Of a stretch of 64,000 bases of DNA, positions 17,237 to 25,681 are shown piece by piece. This DNA is from Clostridium algoriphilum (GTDB taxonomy: Bacteria; Bacillota; Clostridia; Clostridiales; Clostridiaceae), in the NCBI RefSeq assembly GCF_020443705.1, contig NZ_JAIZZK010000007.1, positions 1 to 64,000 on the forward strand, given 5' to 3'. The number at the start of each line of letters is the position of its first letter. The first letter of the stretch is position 1. The notes below the pieces were generated by a model that worked only from the letters and a program-made list of their open reading frames with translations, made no database searches and was not told where the DNA came from. The translations under genes were made by a program, and so were the position numbers.

Positions 17237-18058
17237 ATGGATAAATCATGGTTAGAATTAGAAAACAAGACAGTAATTGTTACAGGTGGAGCATCTGGAA
17301 TAGGAAAAGCTGTTGTTCAAGAATTTTTAGATAATGGAGCTAATGTAGTTGTAGGGGATATGAATTCTACTGCACCTAAATTTGATATTAGCGATAACAG
17401 TGGAAAAATGTTATATGTAAAGACAGATGTATCAAGTGCTGACAGTGTTAATGAAATGGTTGAAAAAGCAAAAGAAACATATGGTAAGATAGATGTTCTA
17501 GTGAATAATGCAGGAATAAATATACCTAGATTGTTGATGGACGATAAAGAACCTCATAGTAAATATGAGTTAGATGAAGTTATTTTTGATAAAATAGTAA
17601 ACGTTAACCAAAAGGGAGTGTTTTTTTGTACCCAAGCTGTAGTTAGAGAAATGGTTAAAGTTGGAACTGGAGTAATAATAAATATGTCATCTGAAAGTGG
17701 CCTTGAGGGATCAGAAGGACAGAGTATTTACGCGGCAACAAAAAATGCTGTCAATTCTTTTACACGATCTTGGGCAAAAGAATTAGGCAAAAAAGGAATT
17801 AGAATTGTTGGAGCTGCTCCAGGAATTTTAGAAGCAACAGGACTTAGAACAATCGAATATGAAACTGCATTAGCTTACACTCGTGGAATTACTGTAGAAG
17901 ATTTAAGAGCAGGATATAGCAAAACGTCCACAATACCTCTTGGAAGGTCAGGGAAATTGACCGAAGTTGCAAATTTGGTTTGCTTCCTTGCATCAAATAG
18001 GGCAAATTATATTCATGGAGTAACGTATAATGTAGCAGGTGGAAAAACAAGAGGGTAA
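17237..18058 (+). CDS. gutD: Sorbitol-6-phosphate 2-dehydrogenase (SDR family)
   Basis: The 273-residue short-chain dehydrogenase oxidises D-sorbitol 6-phosphate to fructose 6-phosphate with NAD+. It has the Rossmann motif TGGASGIG, the NNAG structural motif (VLVNNAGINI), catalytic Ser in NMSSESG and the YAATK active-site pair. The C-terminal part (GAAPGILEATGLRT, PLGRSGKLTEVANLV) fits sorbitol-6-phosphate dehydrogenases of Gram-positive bacteria, and the glucitol PTS genes downstream support this substrate. The ATG at 17237 follows AAGGAG by 10 bases; the ATG at 17228 is too close to that site. It has its own promoter and operators. Confidence 0.88.
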   Translation: MDKSWLELENKTVIVTGGASGIGKAVVQEFLDNGANVVVGDMNSTAPKFDISDNSGKMLYVKTDVSSADSVNEMVEKAKETYGKIDVLVNNAGINIPRLLMDDKEPHSKYELDEVIFDKIVNVNQKGVFFCTQAVVREMVKVGTGVIINMSSESGLEGSEGQSIYAATKNAVNSFTRSWAKELGKKGIRIVGAAPGILEATGLRTIEYETALAYTRGITVEDLRAGYSKTSTIPLGRSGKLTEVANLVCFLASNRANYIHGVTYNVAGGKTRG

Positions 18059-18105
18059 TAATTTTACTAGTTTTATTAATAGTTAAGTGTTATAAATTGG
18101 ACGGT

Positions 18106-18140
18106 AAGGGAAAGACAAATAGTCTTTGTATCTTTCCCTT
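18106..18140 (+). terminator. Hairpin after gutD
   Basis: AAGGGAAAGA (18106-18115) pairs with TCTTTCCCTT (18131-18140), with a smaller nested AGAC/GTCT pairing. An A-rich rather than T-rich tract follows, so termination may be partial. It lies just before the second promoter of the sorbitol cluster. Confidence 0.5.
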
Positions 18141-18172
18141 GATAAAAAAATAAAAAGAATTTTAAATTACTA

Positions 18173-18201
18173 TTGTAAAAAATTACACTAAATTGTATAA
18201 T
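18173..18201 (+). promoter_or_regulatory. Promoter of gutM and the PTS genes
   Basis: TTGTAA (18173-18178) and TATAAT (18196-18201) are spaced by 17 bases. The upstream ATTACTATTG is identical to that of the gutD promoter, suggesting duplication of the module. Confidence 0.7.
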
Positions 18202-18214
18202 AAAATTATGAATA

Positions 18215-18244
18215 ACACAAATGACATACAAAATCACAGATGTG
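18215..18244. promoter_or_regulatory. Operator pair before gutM
   Basis: ACACAAAT (18215-18222) and CACAGATGTG (18235-18244) again begin 20 bases apart, downstream of the -10 box. This repeats the layout at gutD and marks a shared regulator, most simply the SorC-type protein. Confidence 0.65.
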
Positions 18245-18291
18245 CAAAAAAAGAGTGAAAATATAAAACATGATTTTTAGACTTTAATTAA

Positions 18292-18304
18292 AGTAAACGT
18301 TTTA
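18292..18304. promoter_or_regulatory. Possible catabolite-responsive (cre-like) site
   Basis: AGTAAACGTTTTA has the central AACGTT of CcpA sites and lies in the gutM leader. The match is partial, so this is only a candidate for glucose repression. Confidence 0.25.
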
Positions 18305-18402
18305 TTTTAGTTTTCTACACTTTGAATAATTATATAGAGATCATTAATAAAAAGTATAATATATCAGCATTAAGTAAATATAAAACAGATAGGAGGGTAA
18401 AT

Positions 18403-18780
18403 ATGGTTTTAACTTTAGTAATATTAATAGGCTTTTCATGGATAGTGCAAGCAATATTTAGCTATTTTCAAATGAAAAATTTTAATGCTGAATTTATAAG
18501 ATTGCGTAGGAAAGGAAAAGTAGCAATCGGTAAAATAAAGGGGAAAATAAGTGCAGGTACAATTGTATTGATATGTATTGATGATAACTTAGAAATTGTT
18601 GAGGCTAAAATAATGACAGGGATAACAGTATTTGCAAAGTTAAGGTCGTTTAAAGAAATTGAACATGAAAATTTACTTCATATAAATGAGAAAATAATAG
18701 ATAAAATGAATCCTAGAAAAAAGAAAGCTACTAAAAATGCTGTTAAAAATTACTGCTCATTTAAGGAGGTGATTAGTTAA
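18403..18780 (+). CDS. gutM: Glucitol operon activator protein GutM
   Basis: The 125-residue protein belongs to the GutM family found in glucitol PTS operons. It begins with a membrane segment (VLTLVILIGFSWIVQAIF) followed by a small basic cytoplasmic domain (FIRLRRKGKVAIGKIKGK). GutM is described as an activator of the glucitol operon in enteric bacteria; its mechanism is not well understood. The ATG at 18403 follows an ideal AGGAGGG; an in-frame upstream start lacks one. The gene is first in the transcript gutM-IIC-IIBC-IIA. Confidence 0.85.
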   Translation: MVLTLVILIGFSWIVQAIFSYFQMKNFNAEFIRLRRKGKVAIGKIKGKISAGTIVLICIDDNLEIVEAKIMTGITVFAKLRSFKEIEHENLLHINEKIIDKMNPRKKKATKNAVKNYCSFKEVIS

Positions 18781-18813
18781 AGTTTCAACAAAAAATAATA
18801 AAGAGGTGTTGTT

Positions 18814-19359
18814 ATGCAATTATTAACGAATTTAGCAACAGGGTTTATTGGACTTTTTAACGCAGGCGGAAAGGTATTCGTAGAAATGGTTACTGGCATA
18901 ATTCCAACACTTATAATGTTGTTAGTGGCTATGAATGCAATCATTAAATTTGTTGGAGAAGAAAGAGTAGAAAAATTATTTAAAAAACTTGGAGGAAATC
19001 CAATTAGTAGATATTTGATTTTACCTGTAGTAGGAACATTCTTTTTCTGTAATCCTATGACTTTATCATTAGGTAAGTTTTTACCTGAAAAATTCAAACC
19101 AAGTTATTATGCTGCAGCTTCATTTTCATGCCATACTATGAATGGATTATTTCCACACATAGATCCAGGCGAATTGTTTGTATTTCTTGGTATAGCAAAT
19201 GGAATTACAGCACTAGGTCTACCCACAGTAGATTTAGCTATGAGGTACTTATTAGTTGGAATGGTTACAAATTTCTTTAGAGGATGGATAACCGATTTTA
19301 CAACATCATTTGTCGCAAAACAACAAGGAGTAGTACTAGGTAAAAAAGCTGTTTTATAG
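18814..19359 (+). CDS. srlA: PTS glucitol/sorbitol transporter subunit IIC
   Basis: The 181-residue membrane protein is the IIC component of the glucitol PTS, which forms part of the sorbitol channel. Several helices are visible, and the segments [21 protein letters not shown] and [16 protein letters not shown], given here as separate family landmarks, fit IIC-glucitol. It lies between gutM and the IIBC subunit with short spacers and needs both IIBC and IIA for transport. AAAGAGGTG is the ribosome binding site. Confidence 0.93.
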   Translation: MQLLTNLATGFIGLFNAGGKVFVEMVTGIIPTLIMLLVAMNAIIKFVGEERVEKLFKKLGGNPISRYLILPVVGTFFFCNPMTLSLGKFLPEKFKPSYYAAASFSCHTMNGLFPHIDPGELFVFLGIANGITALGLPTVDLAMRYLLVGMVTNFFRGWITDFTTSFVAKQQGVVLGKKAVL

Positions 19360-19388
19360 TATATGTTTAACTTAAGGGGGAAAGGTTT

Positions 19389-20393
19389 ATGGAGCAATAT
19401 AAAACTATTAAAGTTAAAGCAGGCTCAGGTGGATTTGGTGGTCCTCTGATAATTAAATTTACAGAGGCTAAACATAAAATAGTTTGTGTAACTGGTGGAG
19501 TAATACCAGAACTCGCTAATAAAGTTGCAGAACTAAGTGGAGGAGAAGTTATAGATGGATTTAAGACATCTGTACCAGATTCTGAAACTGCGTGTGTAAT
19601 AATAGACTGTGGTGGTACATTAAGATGTGGAATATATCCAAAAAAGAGAATTCCTACATTAAACTTAGTTGCAACAGGCAAAAGTGGTCCATTAAAAGAG
19701 TTTATATTACCTGATATTTATATATCAGCTGTAAAACCTAATTGTGTGAGCAGTTATGAAGGTGAAGTAGAAGAAAAAAATGAATCTGCTCAAGTGGTAG
19801 GTAAAGAAGAAGAAAAAAAGACGTATAAATATACTTCTGATAAGAAAATAACTCAACAATCCTCAGGTCTTTTAGCCAAAATTGGTAAAGGCATGGGAGG
19901 AGTAATAGCTGTATTTTATCAATCAGGTAGAGACACAATTGATACTGTAATTCATACAATACTCCCATTTATGGCTTTTATAGCTTTGTTTGTTGGAATA
20001 ATGACAAGTTCAGGATTTGGAGATGTTATTGCTAAAGTATTAACACCATTGGCAGGTAATATATATGGATTGTTACTCTTGTCAGCAATATGTTCATTCC
20101 CATTTTTGTCACCATTTTTAGGACCGGGCGCTGTAATAGCACAGGTTATTGGGGTTTTAGTTGGAGTTCAGATTGGCGCCGGCAAAATACCTCCACAATT
20201 AGCATTACCAGCATTATTTGCAATAAATTCACAAGCAGCTTGTGACTTTATACCAGTTGGTCTTGGTCTTGCAGAAGCTGAACCTGAAACCGTTGAGGTA
20301 GGAGTTCCAGCTGTACTTTACTCAAGATGGATAACAGGTCCAACTACCGTATTTGTAGCATGGATAGCAAGCTTTGGATTATATGCGAAATAA
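19389..20393 (+). CDS. srlE: PTS glucitol/sorbitol transporter subunit IIBC
   Basis: The 334-residue protein carries an N-terminal IIB domain (about 1-125) and a C-terminal IIC part with several membrane helices (about 165-330). The phosphorylated cysteine is probably C74 in [12 protein letters not shown] charged linker rich in Glu and Lys joins the parts. It receives phosphate from IIA and phosphorylates sorbitol during import. It is 29 bp from srlA and 118 bp from srlB, with AAGGGGG before the ATG. Confidence 0.93.
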   Translation: MEQYKTIKVKAGSGGFGGPLIIKFTEAKHKIVCVTGGVIPELANKVAELSGGEVIDGFKTSVPDSETACVIIDCGGTLRCGIYPKKRIPTLNLVATGKSGPLKEFILPDIYISAVKPNCVSSYEGEVEEKNESAQVVGKEEEKKTYKYTSDKKITQQSSGLLAKIGKGMGGVIAVFYQSGRDTIDTVIHTILPFMAFIALFVGIMTSSGFGDVIAKVLTPLAGNIYGLLLLSAICSFPFLSPFLGPGAVIAQVIGVLVGVQIGAGKIPPQLALPALFAINSQAACDFIPVGLGLAEAEPETVEVGVPAVLYSRWITGPTTVFVAWIASFGLYAK

Positions 20394-20511
20394 TTAACGT
20401 ATCTAAATATGATTATGAAATTATTGGTTTGTAAATAAAATCATTATAATGAGTAATATGGGTGAAAGCTTTTACTACTCATTATAATTTTATTAAATGG
20501 GAGGAATAATA

Positions 20512-20877
20512 ATGAACTTAATATATAGTACGAAAATAACAAAAATAGGTGAGATGGTTCCACAATTTTATCCGGAAAAGATGATTATAATGTTTAAAGA
20601 AAATGCACCACAGGATTTAGCAGATTATTGTATTTTACATAATATTAATCAGCTTAATGAAGAAATTAAAACAGGGTATATATTAAAGATAGATGACACA
20701 GAATATAAAATTACCGCTGTAGGTGGTGTAGTTAATAAAAATTTAAGAGATTTAGGACACATTTGCTTAAAATTTGATGGAAGTAAAGAAGCAGCATTAG
20801 ATGGAACCTTATATCTAGAAGATAAAGATATAAAAGAAGTTACAATAGGTGATGTAGTTGAAGTAATATCAGCTTAA
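20512..20877 (+). CDS. srlB: PTS glucitol/sorbitol transporter subunit IIA
   Basis: The 121-residue cytoplasmic protein is the IIA component of the glucitol PTS and passes phosphate from HPr to IIB. The likely phosphohistidine is H43 in YCILHNI. The C-terminal NLRDLGHICLKFDG segment is also typical. The ATG at 20512 follows GGGAGGA; an ATG at 20497 would overlap that site. It is the last gene of the sorbitol transcript and is followed by a terminator. Confidence 0.92.
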   Translation: MNLIYSTKITKIGEMVPQFYPEKMIIMFKENAPQDLADYCILHNINQLNEEIKTGYILKIDDTEYKITAVGGVVNKNLRDLGHICLKFDGSKEAALDGTLYLEDKDIKEVTIGDVVEVISA

Positions 20878-20907
20878 GTATTCGTAAAATTAAATCAAAA
20901 TAATATC

Positions 20908-20938
20908 AAAAAACTATCTGACGCTCAGATGGTTTTTG
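20908..20938 (+). terminator. Terminator of the sorbitol operon
   Basis: AAACTATCTGA pairs with TCAGATGGTTT around a 3-base loop, followed by TTTTGTT. Confidence 0.8.
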
Positions 20939-20964
20939 TTTTGGTTAACTGATAAATATAGTGG

Positions 20965-21007
20965 TTGACATAAAACTAGCCTAAGTATAATATATGCATA
21001 TACATAT
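20965..21007 (+). promoter_or_regulatory. marR promoter with shared 22-bp element
   Basis: TTGACA (20965-20970) is followed by a -10 region inside the element at 20986-21007. This 22-bp sequence, which contains ATGCATAT, is repeated exactly at 21487-21508 before the nitroreductase gene. It overlaps the -10 box, as expected for a MarR operator. Confidence 0.65.
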
Positions 21008-21028
21008 ATTGTACTGGAGGTTAAACTT

Positions 21029-21475
21029 ATGTGCTGCTTAAACTCATCTTATAAAAAACATATACAGAACTGTACTTGTGGTGATCTAAGAAAAACCACC
21101 CGTACAATTACTCAATTCTATGACAAAATGCTTCAACCAACAGGACTTCGTAGTACTCAATGTTCACTTTTATTGGACATCTTTTTTAATGAAAATATTT
21201 CGGTTTCTAATCTTGGTAATATTTTACTCATGGATCAAAGTACAGTAACAAGAAATGTTGAGTTACTTAGAAAGAGTGGTTACATTGATATTAAGAAAGA
21301 AGAATTGGACTGTAGAAAAAAGTGTATATCTATAACTCATAAGGGCTTAAAGAAGCTTGAAGAAGCTACACCCATATTGAAGAAAGCGCAAAGTAAAATT
21401 GAAAATGGTATTGGCAAGGAAAGAATTGAAGAATTATTAAAGACATTAAAAGATATTGAGAGATTAGTAAAGTGA
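21029..21475 (+). CDS. MarR-family transcriptional regulator
   Basis: The 148-residue winged-helix repressor has the MarR core (about 25-140), with recognition helix region MDQSTVTRNVELLRKSGYI and a DCRKK wing. Its N-terminus has four cysteines (C2, C3, C15, C17) and there are more at C45 and in the wing, so thiol-based sensing of oxidants or electrophiles is possible (inference). AACTGGAGG precedes the ATG. It lies next to a ferredoxin-nitroreductase gene, and an identical 22-bp element precedes both, so it probably represses both. Confidence 0.88.
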   Translation: MCCLNSSYKKHIQNCTCGDLRKTTRTITQFYDKMLQPTGLRSTQCSLLLDIFFNENISVSNLGNILLMDQSTVTRNVELLRKSGYIDIKKEELDCRKKCISITHKGLKKLEEATPILKKAQSKIENGIGKERIEELLKTLKDIERLVK

Positions 21476-21486
21476 AAATTTTTTAG

Positions 21487-21508
21487 TATAATATATGCAT
21501 ATACATAT
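21487..21508. promoter_or_regulatory. Second copy of the MarR-type 22-bp element
   Basis: It is identical over 22 bp to 20986-21007, including a TATAAT that could be the -10 box of the nitroreductase gene. No clear -35 box was found. Confidence 0.65.
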
Positions 21509-21594
21509 GCAATTATTAAATGGAATAATAAAAATTATGTTAGTCTAATTTATGTAATATGCTGAAACTTAAATTAAACAAGGAGATGTACAAA

Positions 21595-22392
21595 ATGAGT
21601 ATTATAACTGTAAATGAAGAAAAATGTATTAAATGTGGACAATGCATTAAGGAGTGCCCGGTATTTGTTCTAAAAATGGGCGAAAAGGGACCAGAAGAAA
21701 AAGAAAAATCCAATTGCATTGCTTGTGGACATTGCGTTGCTATATGCCCTAATTCTGCTATAGATAATACAAAAACACCCCTAGCACAACAAATTGATTC
21801 AAAAGATTTTCCTAAGTTAAACGCACAGGAGGCGGAGCATTTTTTAAGAGCACGTCGCTCTATCAGAAATTATAAAGAGAAATCAGTATCAAGAGAAGAA
21901 TTAACAAAATTGGTTGATGTTGCAAGGCTAGCACCCACTGGAAGTAATAGTCAAGGCATATCATTTGTAGTAGTTGAAGATAAACAATTAATTGAAAAAG
22001 CTGCTGAACTTACTATTAAGCTTATGGAGAGATCACCACTTAGAAATGTATTAAAAGAAACTATCAGAACTTACAGGGAAGATGGAGTTGATACAGTATT
22101 TCGTGGTGCTCCGAACTTAATTATAACCATTGCAGACAAAAACTTTTCAAATGCGAGAGGTAACTCTGTTTCTTCTTTGACTTATCTTGAATTATTTGCG
22201 CCTTCACTAGGACTGGGATCCTGTTGGGCTGGTTTTTTTGAGTATTGTGCATCCATTGAGAATTCACCGATGCTTAAATTATTTAATATTCCAGAAGGAA
22301 AAAAAATAACAGCCGCTGTTATGGTTGGATATCCTAAGTATAGCTATAAGAGGTTAGTGGATAGAAAACCTTTGGAGGTTATTTTTAGGTAA
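21595..22392 (+). CDS. Nitroreductase with N-terminal 2[4Fe-4S] ferredoxin domain
   Basis: The 265-residue protein has a bacterial ferredoxin domain (residues 1-60) with two CxxCxxCxxxCP clusters, CIKCGQCIKECP and CIACGHCVAICP, fused to an FMN nitroreductase domain (about 80-265; RARRSIRNYK, APTGSNSQG). It likely moves electrons from ferredoxin or NAD(P)H to nitro compounds, quinones or other acceptors. The ATG at 21595 follows AAGGAG by 9 bases; earlier in-frame starts would include that site. It is probably regulated by the adjacent MarR protein. Confidence 0.9.
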   Translation: MSIITVNEEKCIKCGQCIKECPVFVLKMGEKGPEEKEKSNCIACGHCVAICPNSAIDNTKTPLAQQIDSKDFPKLNAQEAEHFLRARRSIRNYKEKSVSREELTKLVDVARLAPTGSNSQGISFVVVEDKQLIEKAAELTIKLMERSPLRNVLKETIRTYREDGVDTVFRGAPNLIITIADKNFSNARGNSVSSLTYLELFAPSLGLGSCWAGFFEYCASIENSPMLKLFNIPEGKKITAAVMVGYPKYSYKRLVDRKPLEVIFR

Positions 22393-22453
22393 TATAATAT
22401 GTTATCAGTTGAATATTTAGTTAGACAAGCTCAGTTAAAATTTAATGAAATAT

Positions 22454-22488
22454 AAAAAAACATCTGGATATCGGATGTTTTTTCTTTT
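22454..22488 (+). terminator. Terminator after the nitroreductase gene
   Basis: An A-run and CATCTG pair with CGGATG and a T-run (22454-22464 with 22472-22484). Confidence 0.75.
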
Positions 22489-22719
22489 AATATAATATAT
22501 TAGTCTATCATAATACACGATCATCGCAATTTTTTATATGAGGTCTAAATCTTTTTCTTCTCTAAGAGAACATGCTAATGTGATGCTTAATGGTATAATA
22601 TTAAGTGAAATGCAAAATAAAGATACATAAATGAACAAGTTAATTAATTCAATTGTTATTGAACATTAATTGATAACATACATATAATAGTAACCAAATT
22701 ATTAAGATAGGGGGTAACA
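22489..22719. promoter_or_regulatory. Intergenic region with a dyad before the HAD gene
   Basis: TTCAAT-tgtt-ATTGAA (22648-22663) is the core of a longer imperfect dyad (22639-22677) with ATTAAT on both sides. It lies about 45-80 bp before the HAD start and may be an operator. The rest of this AT-rich stretch shows no other structure. Confidence 0.35.
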
Positions 22720-23352
22720 ATGATTAAACTTGTAATTTTTGATTATGATGGTGTAATAGTAGATTCATTTATTACTGTTTATGATATATATAAGACTATA
22801 GGCAGTAAACTTAATGTAAAAATTCCGAGTACAATTGAAGAATTTAGAAAAACATATGGAGATAATTTTAGTGAATGTTACAAAAATTTAGGCATAGATA
22901 AAGATAATCAAACAAAAGCTATGAAAATTTTTGGAGAAGAGTTAGAGAACAAAAATCCAGAAATCTTTTGTGGAATTAAAGATGTTTTAAGCTGGGCAAA
23001 TGAACATTATGAAGTAATTTTAATCTCTTCAAATTATACAAAAGAGGTATTACAAAAGCTTGAAAATAATAATATACATAAGTATTTTTCTTTTATAGAT
23101 GGTAATTGTGCGATTAATAAATCAGAAAAATTTAAGTTTATACTTGAAAAGTATAAACTTAAGAGTAATGAAGTTATAGTAATTGGAGATAGATTGTCAG
23201 ATTATACTTCTGCAATTGAGGCTGAAATTGAACACATAATTATAGTTGAATATGGTTGGGGATATGACAGAAATAAATGTCCTAATAATAAATTTGTAAT
23301 AAATGAGGCAATTCAATTAATAGATGCTATTAAAGAGATCGATGTAAGTTGA
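22720..23352 (+). CDS. HAD-family hydrolase, Gph-like
   Basis: The 210-residue protein is a haloacid dehalogenase-type phosphatase with a small helical cap (class C1), like phosphoglycolate or beta-phosphoglucomutase relatives. Motif I is FDYDGVIVDS (D8, D10), motif II ILISSNY, the lysine of motif III is in INKSEKFKF and motif IV is VIGDRLSD. The substrate is unknown. The start follows TAGGGGG. Its last 23 bases overlap the end of the convergent DUF3267 gene. Confidence 0.85.
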   Translation: MIKLVIFDYDGVIVDSFITVYDIYKTIGSKLNVKIPSTIEEFRKTYGDNFSECYKNLGIDKDNQTKAMKIFGEELENKNPEIFCGIKDVLSWANEHYEVILISSNYTKEVLQKLENNNIHKYFSFIDGNCAINKSEKFKFILEKYKLKSNEVIVIGDRLSDYTSAIEAEIEHIIIVEYGWGYDRNKCPNNKFVINEAIQLIDAIKEIDVS

Positions 23353-23962
23353 TTTTGTGATATGTTTCAAATCCATTATTTATAATATTAGCTCCATTAG
23401 GAATTTGTTTTATTACAAGACATATATTAAAAATATCTACACATGAACCCATTGCATTTATAAGGCATAGAAGAATAGTATAGCCATTTAATATTCCAAG
23501 CATTTTAAGTATAAATGGAAGTATAATAGATAATATGAAAAACGGCATAATTGAAATGAGTAGAAATCTTCCTTTTACAATTGGCTCATTAGTATACACA
23601 AACCCGTATATGCCGTTTAAACCCCAATATGTTTTATCTGAAGTCAGTACTCCAGGAATAAAACAAGCATGTAAAAATTCATGGAGTATCATGAATATTA
23701 TTATTCCAATAAAATACAATAAAGTCCGTAAATCTATCATAAATTCAAAACTAAAATTTTGATTGTCCATCAATGCTTGAAAGGGTTCATATAGATTATA
23801 CATAATAGTAATTACGATAACTGCATTCATTAACATAAAAGGGATGGATAGTAAAGTTGTTATTCCCAAATTAGATGGCTCTTTCAACTTTTTCCAACCA
23901 CTTGCAAGTAGCTCATCACTTAAAGTCTTGTCAGTAGGGGGTATTTTCTTTACATATTTCAT
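23330..23962 (-). CDS. DUF3267-type membrane zincin
   Basis: The 210-residue membrane protein has about four to five helices and an HEFLH motif (H94, E95, H98) at the end of the second hydrophobic segment, matching DUF3267, a family proposed to be zinc metallopeptidases. A conserved-looking CFIPG follows the motif. No substrate is known. The ribosome binding site GAGAGGAA is about 11 bases from the ATG, which is rather far. It converges with the HAD gene, the two overlapping by 23 bases. Confidence 0.8.
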   Translation of the reverse strand: MKYVKKIPPTDKTLSDELLASGWKKLKEPSNLGITTLLSIPFMLMNAVIVITIMYNLYEPFQALMDNQNFSFEFMIDLRTLLYFIGIIIFMILHEFLHACFIPGVLTSDKTYWGLNGIYGFVYTNEPIVKGRFLLISIMPFFILSIILPFILKMLGILNGYTILLCLINAMGSCVDIFNICLVIKQIPNGANIINNGFETYHKINLHRSL

Positions 23963-24123
23963 ATAAACAATTTCCTCTCATTTTACATAAATTATTTTTA
24001 TAGTACAATATTAATGTATTATATATTTATTAAATTATACAAAAATTAACAGAATATTCAAATATAAAATATAATAAACAACAAATTTATAGTTAAACGA
24101 TAATAACATTGACCCAATGCAGT

Positions 24124-24173
24124 CCCCTTTCTAGTAACAGATTTTTATTATTTAATCTGTATACTTTAAGGGG
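24124..24173 (-). terminator. Two-tier hairpin downstream of scrB
   Basis: CCCCTT (24124-24129) pairs with AAGGGG (24168-24173), and inside it ACAGATT (24137-24143) pairs with AATCTGT (24154-24160). It lies just past the scrB stop on the minus strand. There is no good U-tract, so the terminator role is tentative. Confidence 0.45.
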
Positions 24174-24204
24174 AGTATATCAGTGTCTATAAGTACCAGT
24201 TTAT

Positions 24205-25647
24205 TTAGATTATATCCCATTTATCTATAGATACAATCCCATTACAGATTATTTTTACTCCTTCATTTTCTCCACATTGATAAAATCTTGTGGTAAATAC
24301 TTCTTCTCCCGAATTTATGAATATTTCTATAGAGGATGTATCTGAAAATATCCATAAGGATTTTAATTTATCTAATTGAACTTGTCTATTATTTCTTCCG
24401 TATCCACTTTGACCTAAAGAAAGTTCAAAGATTTTTTTATGCGAACTGAAAGTTAATTTACAATCATTTCTCATAATTAATTGGAAATCACCAACAAGCT
24501 GATCTATATTCAGTTTTAATTCGAAAACATCTCCATTTAATTCTCTGAATTTTTTTTCCTTATTAATGCGCATTTTATAAGCTATATGATTTTTTCGTAA
24601 TTCTTCCGTTTCTACACAAGGCATTTGTATTAGTTTTTCATTTTTTATAAAAAGCACTCTTGGAATAGTTAAGGCATGTTGCCAATGGTTTTCTATAGTA
24701 GGGTTAATATAATCAGTTACATCAGTAAGTCCCATCCAGGCTATCATTATGCGCCTTCCCTTATTATCTAGAAAAGTCTGCGGTGCATAAAAATCAAATC
24801 CTCTATCTAATTCTATAAATTTATCATAATTAAAATTGTTTTTATCTTTATCAAAGTTTCCAATCATGTATCCGCTTTGATATATATTGTTATATAAATG
24901 CCCCTTAGCAGAAATTCCTTGGGGTGATATAATTAACACATCTCTTTTTTCTAATGTGAAAAAATCTGGGCACTCCCACATGTAGCCTAAAGCGTCTACC
25001 CCTCCTGCTGGTATACTTTGTATTTCCCATACCATCATATCTTTAGATTTATATAAAAGGATATAACCTTTATTATCTTTTCCTCTTCCACCTAATACCA
25101 TATAATAATCATTGGCTTCCTTCCAAACCTTGGGGTCTCTAACATGTAAAGTGAAATTTTTTGGAAAATCTTTATTTGTTAATACTACTGTCTTTTCACC
25201 AAAATTAATTCCGTCTATACTTTTTACACAAATTACATTTTGATGTCTACCTGTAAGCACATAATCGTGGTTGCCTTCTTCTTTTACATTACCAGTATAA
25301 AATAAATATAATTCTTCTCCTTCTACTAATGCTGATCCTGAATAAACTCCATCTTTATCAAATTCGCTGTCTGGATATAATGCTATTCCTAAATTTTCCC
25401 ATTTTAATAGGTTCTTAGATTTATAGTGCGCCCAAAATTTTAATCCACCATTAGCATCTAATGGGCAATATTGATAAAAAACATGATATTCACCTTTAAA
25501 ATAACATAATCCATTAGGATCATTTAACCATCCTACCTCGGGCATAATATGATATTTTAATGCCCATTTATCTGCTTTTACTATGTCTTTAACATTATCT
25601 ACTGCCTCAATTATATTTTCATTTAATTCTTGTGTTTTTATCTTCAT
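24205..25647 (-). CDS. scrB: Sucrose-6-phosphate hydrolase (invertase, GH32)
   Basis: The 480-residue enzyme splits sucrose 6-phosphate into glucose 6-phosphate and fructose. It shows the three GH32 active-site motifs in order: WLNDPNG with the nucleophile D43, HVRDP with the transition-state Asp, and MWECPDFF with the acid/base Glu. The C-terminal beta-sandwich (about 340-480) is present. It is second in an operon after scrA, with a 34-bp gap and an AGGTAGG ribosome binding site. No fructokinase gene is adjacent. Confidence 0.93.
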   Translation of the reverse strand: MKIKTQELNENIIEAVDNVKDIVKADKWALKYHIMPEVGWLNDPNGLCYFKGEYHVFYQYCPLDANGGLKFWAHYKSKNLLKWENLGIALYPDSEFDKDGVYSGSALVEGEELYLFYTGNVKEEGNHDYVLTGRHQNVICVKSIDGINFGEKTVVLTNKDFPKNFTLHVRDPKVWKEANDYYMVLGGRGKDNKGYILLYKSKDMMVWEIQSIPAGGVDALGYMWECPDFFTLEKRDVLIISPQGISAKGHLYNNIYQSGYMIGNFDKDKNNFNYDKFIELDRGFDFYAPQTFLDNKGRRIMIAWMGLTDVTDYINPTIENHWQHALTIPRVLFIKNEKLIQMPCVETEELRKNHIAYKMRINKEKKFRELNGDVFELKLNIDQLVGDFQLIMRNDCKLTFSSHKKIFELSLGQSGYGRNNRQVQLDKLKSLWIFSDTSSIEIFINSGEEVFTTRFYQCGENEGVKIICNGIVSIDKWDII

Positions 25648-25681
25648 AATATCCTACCTTTTCATAAACTATCTAATTTTT

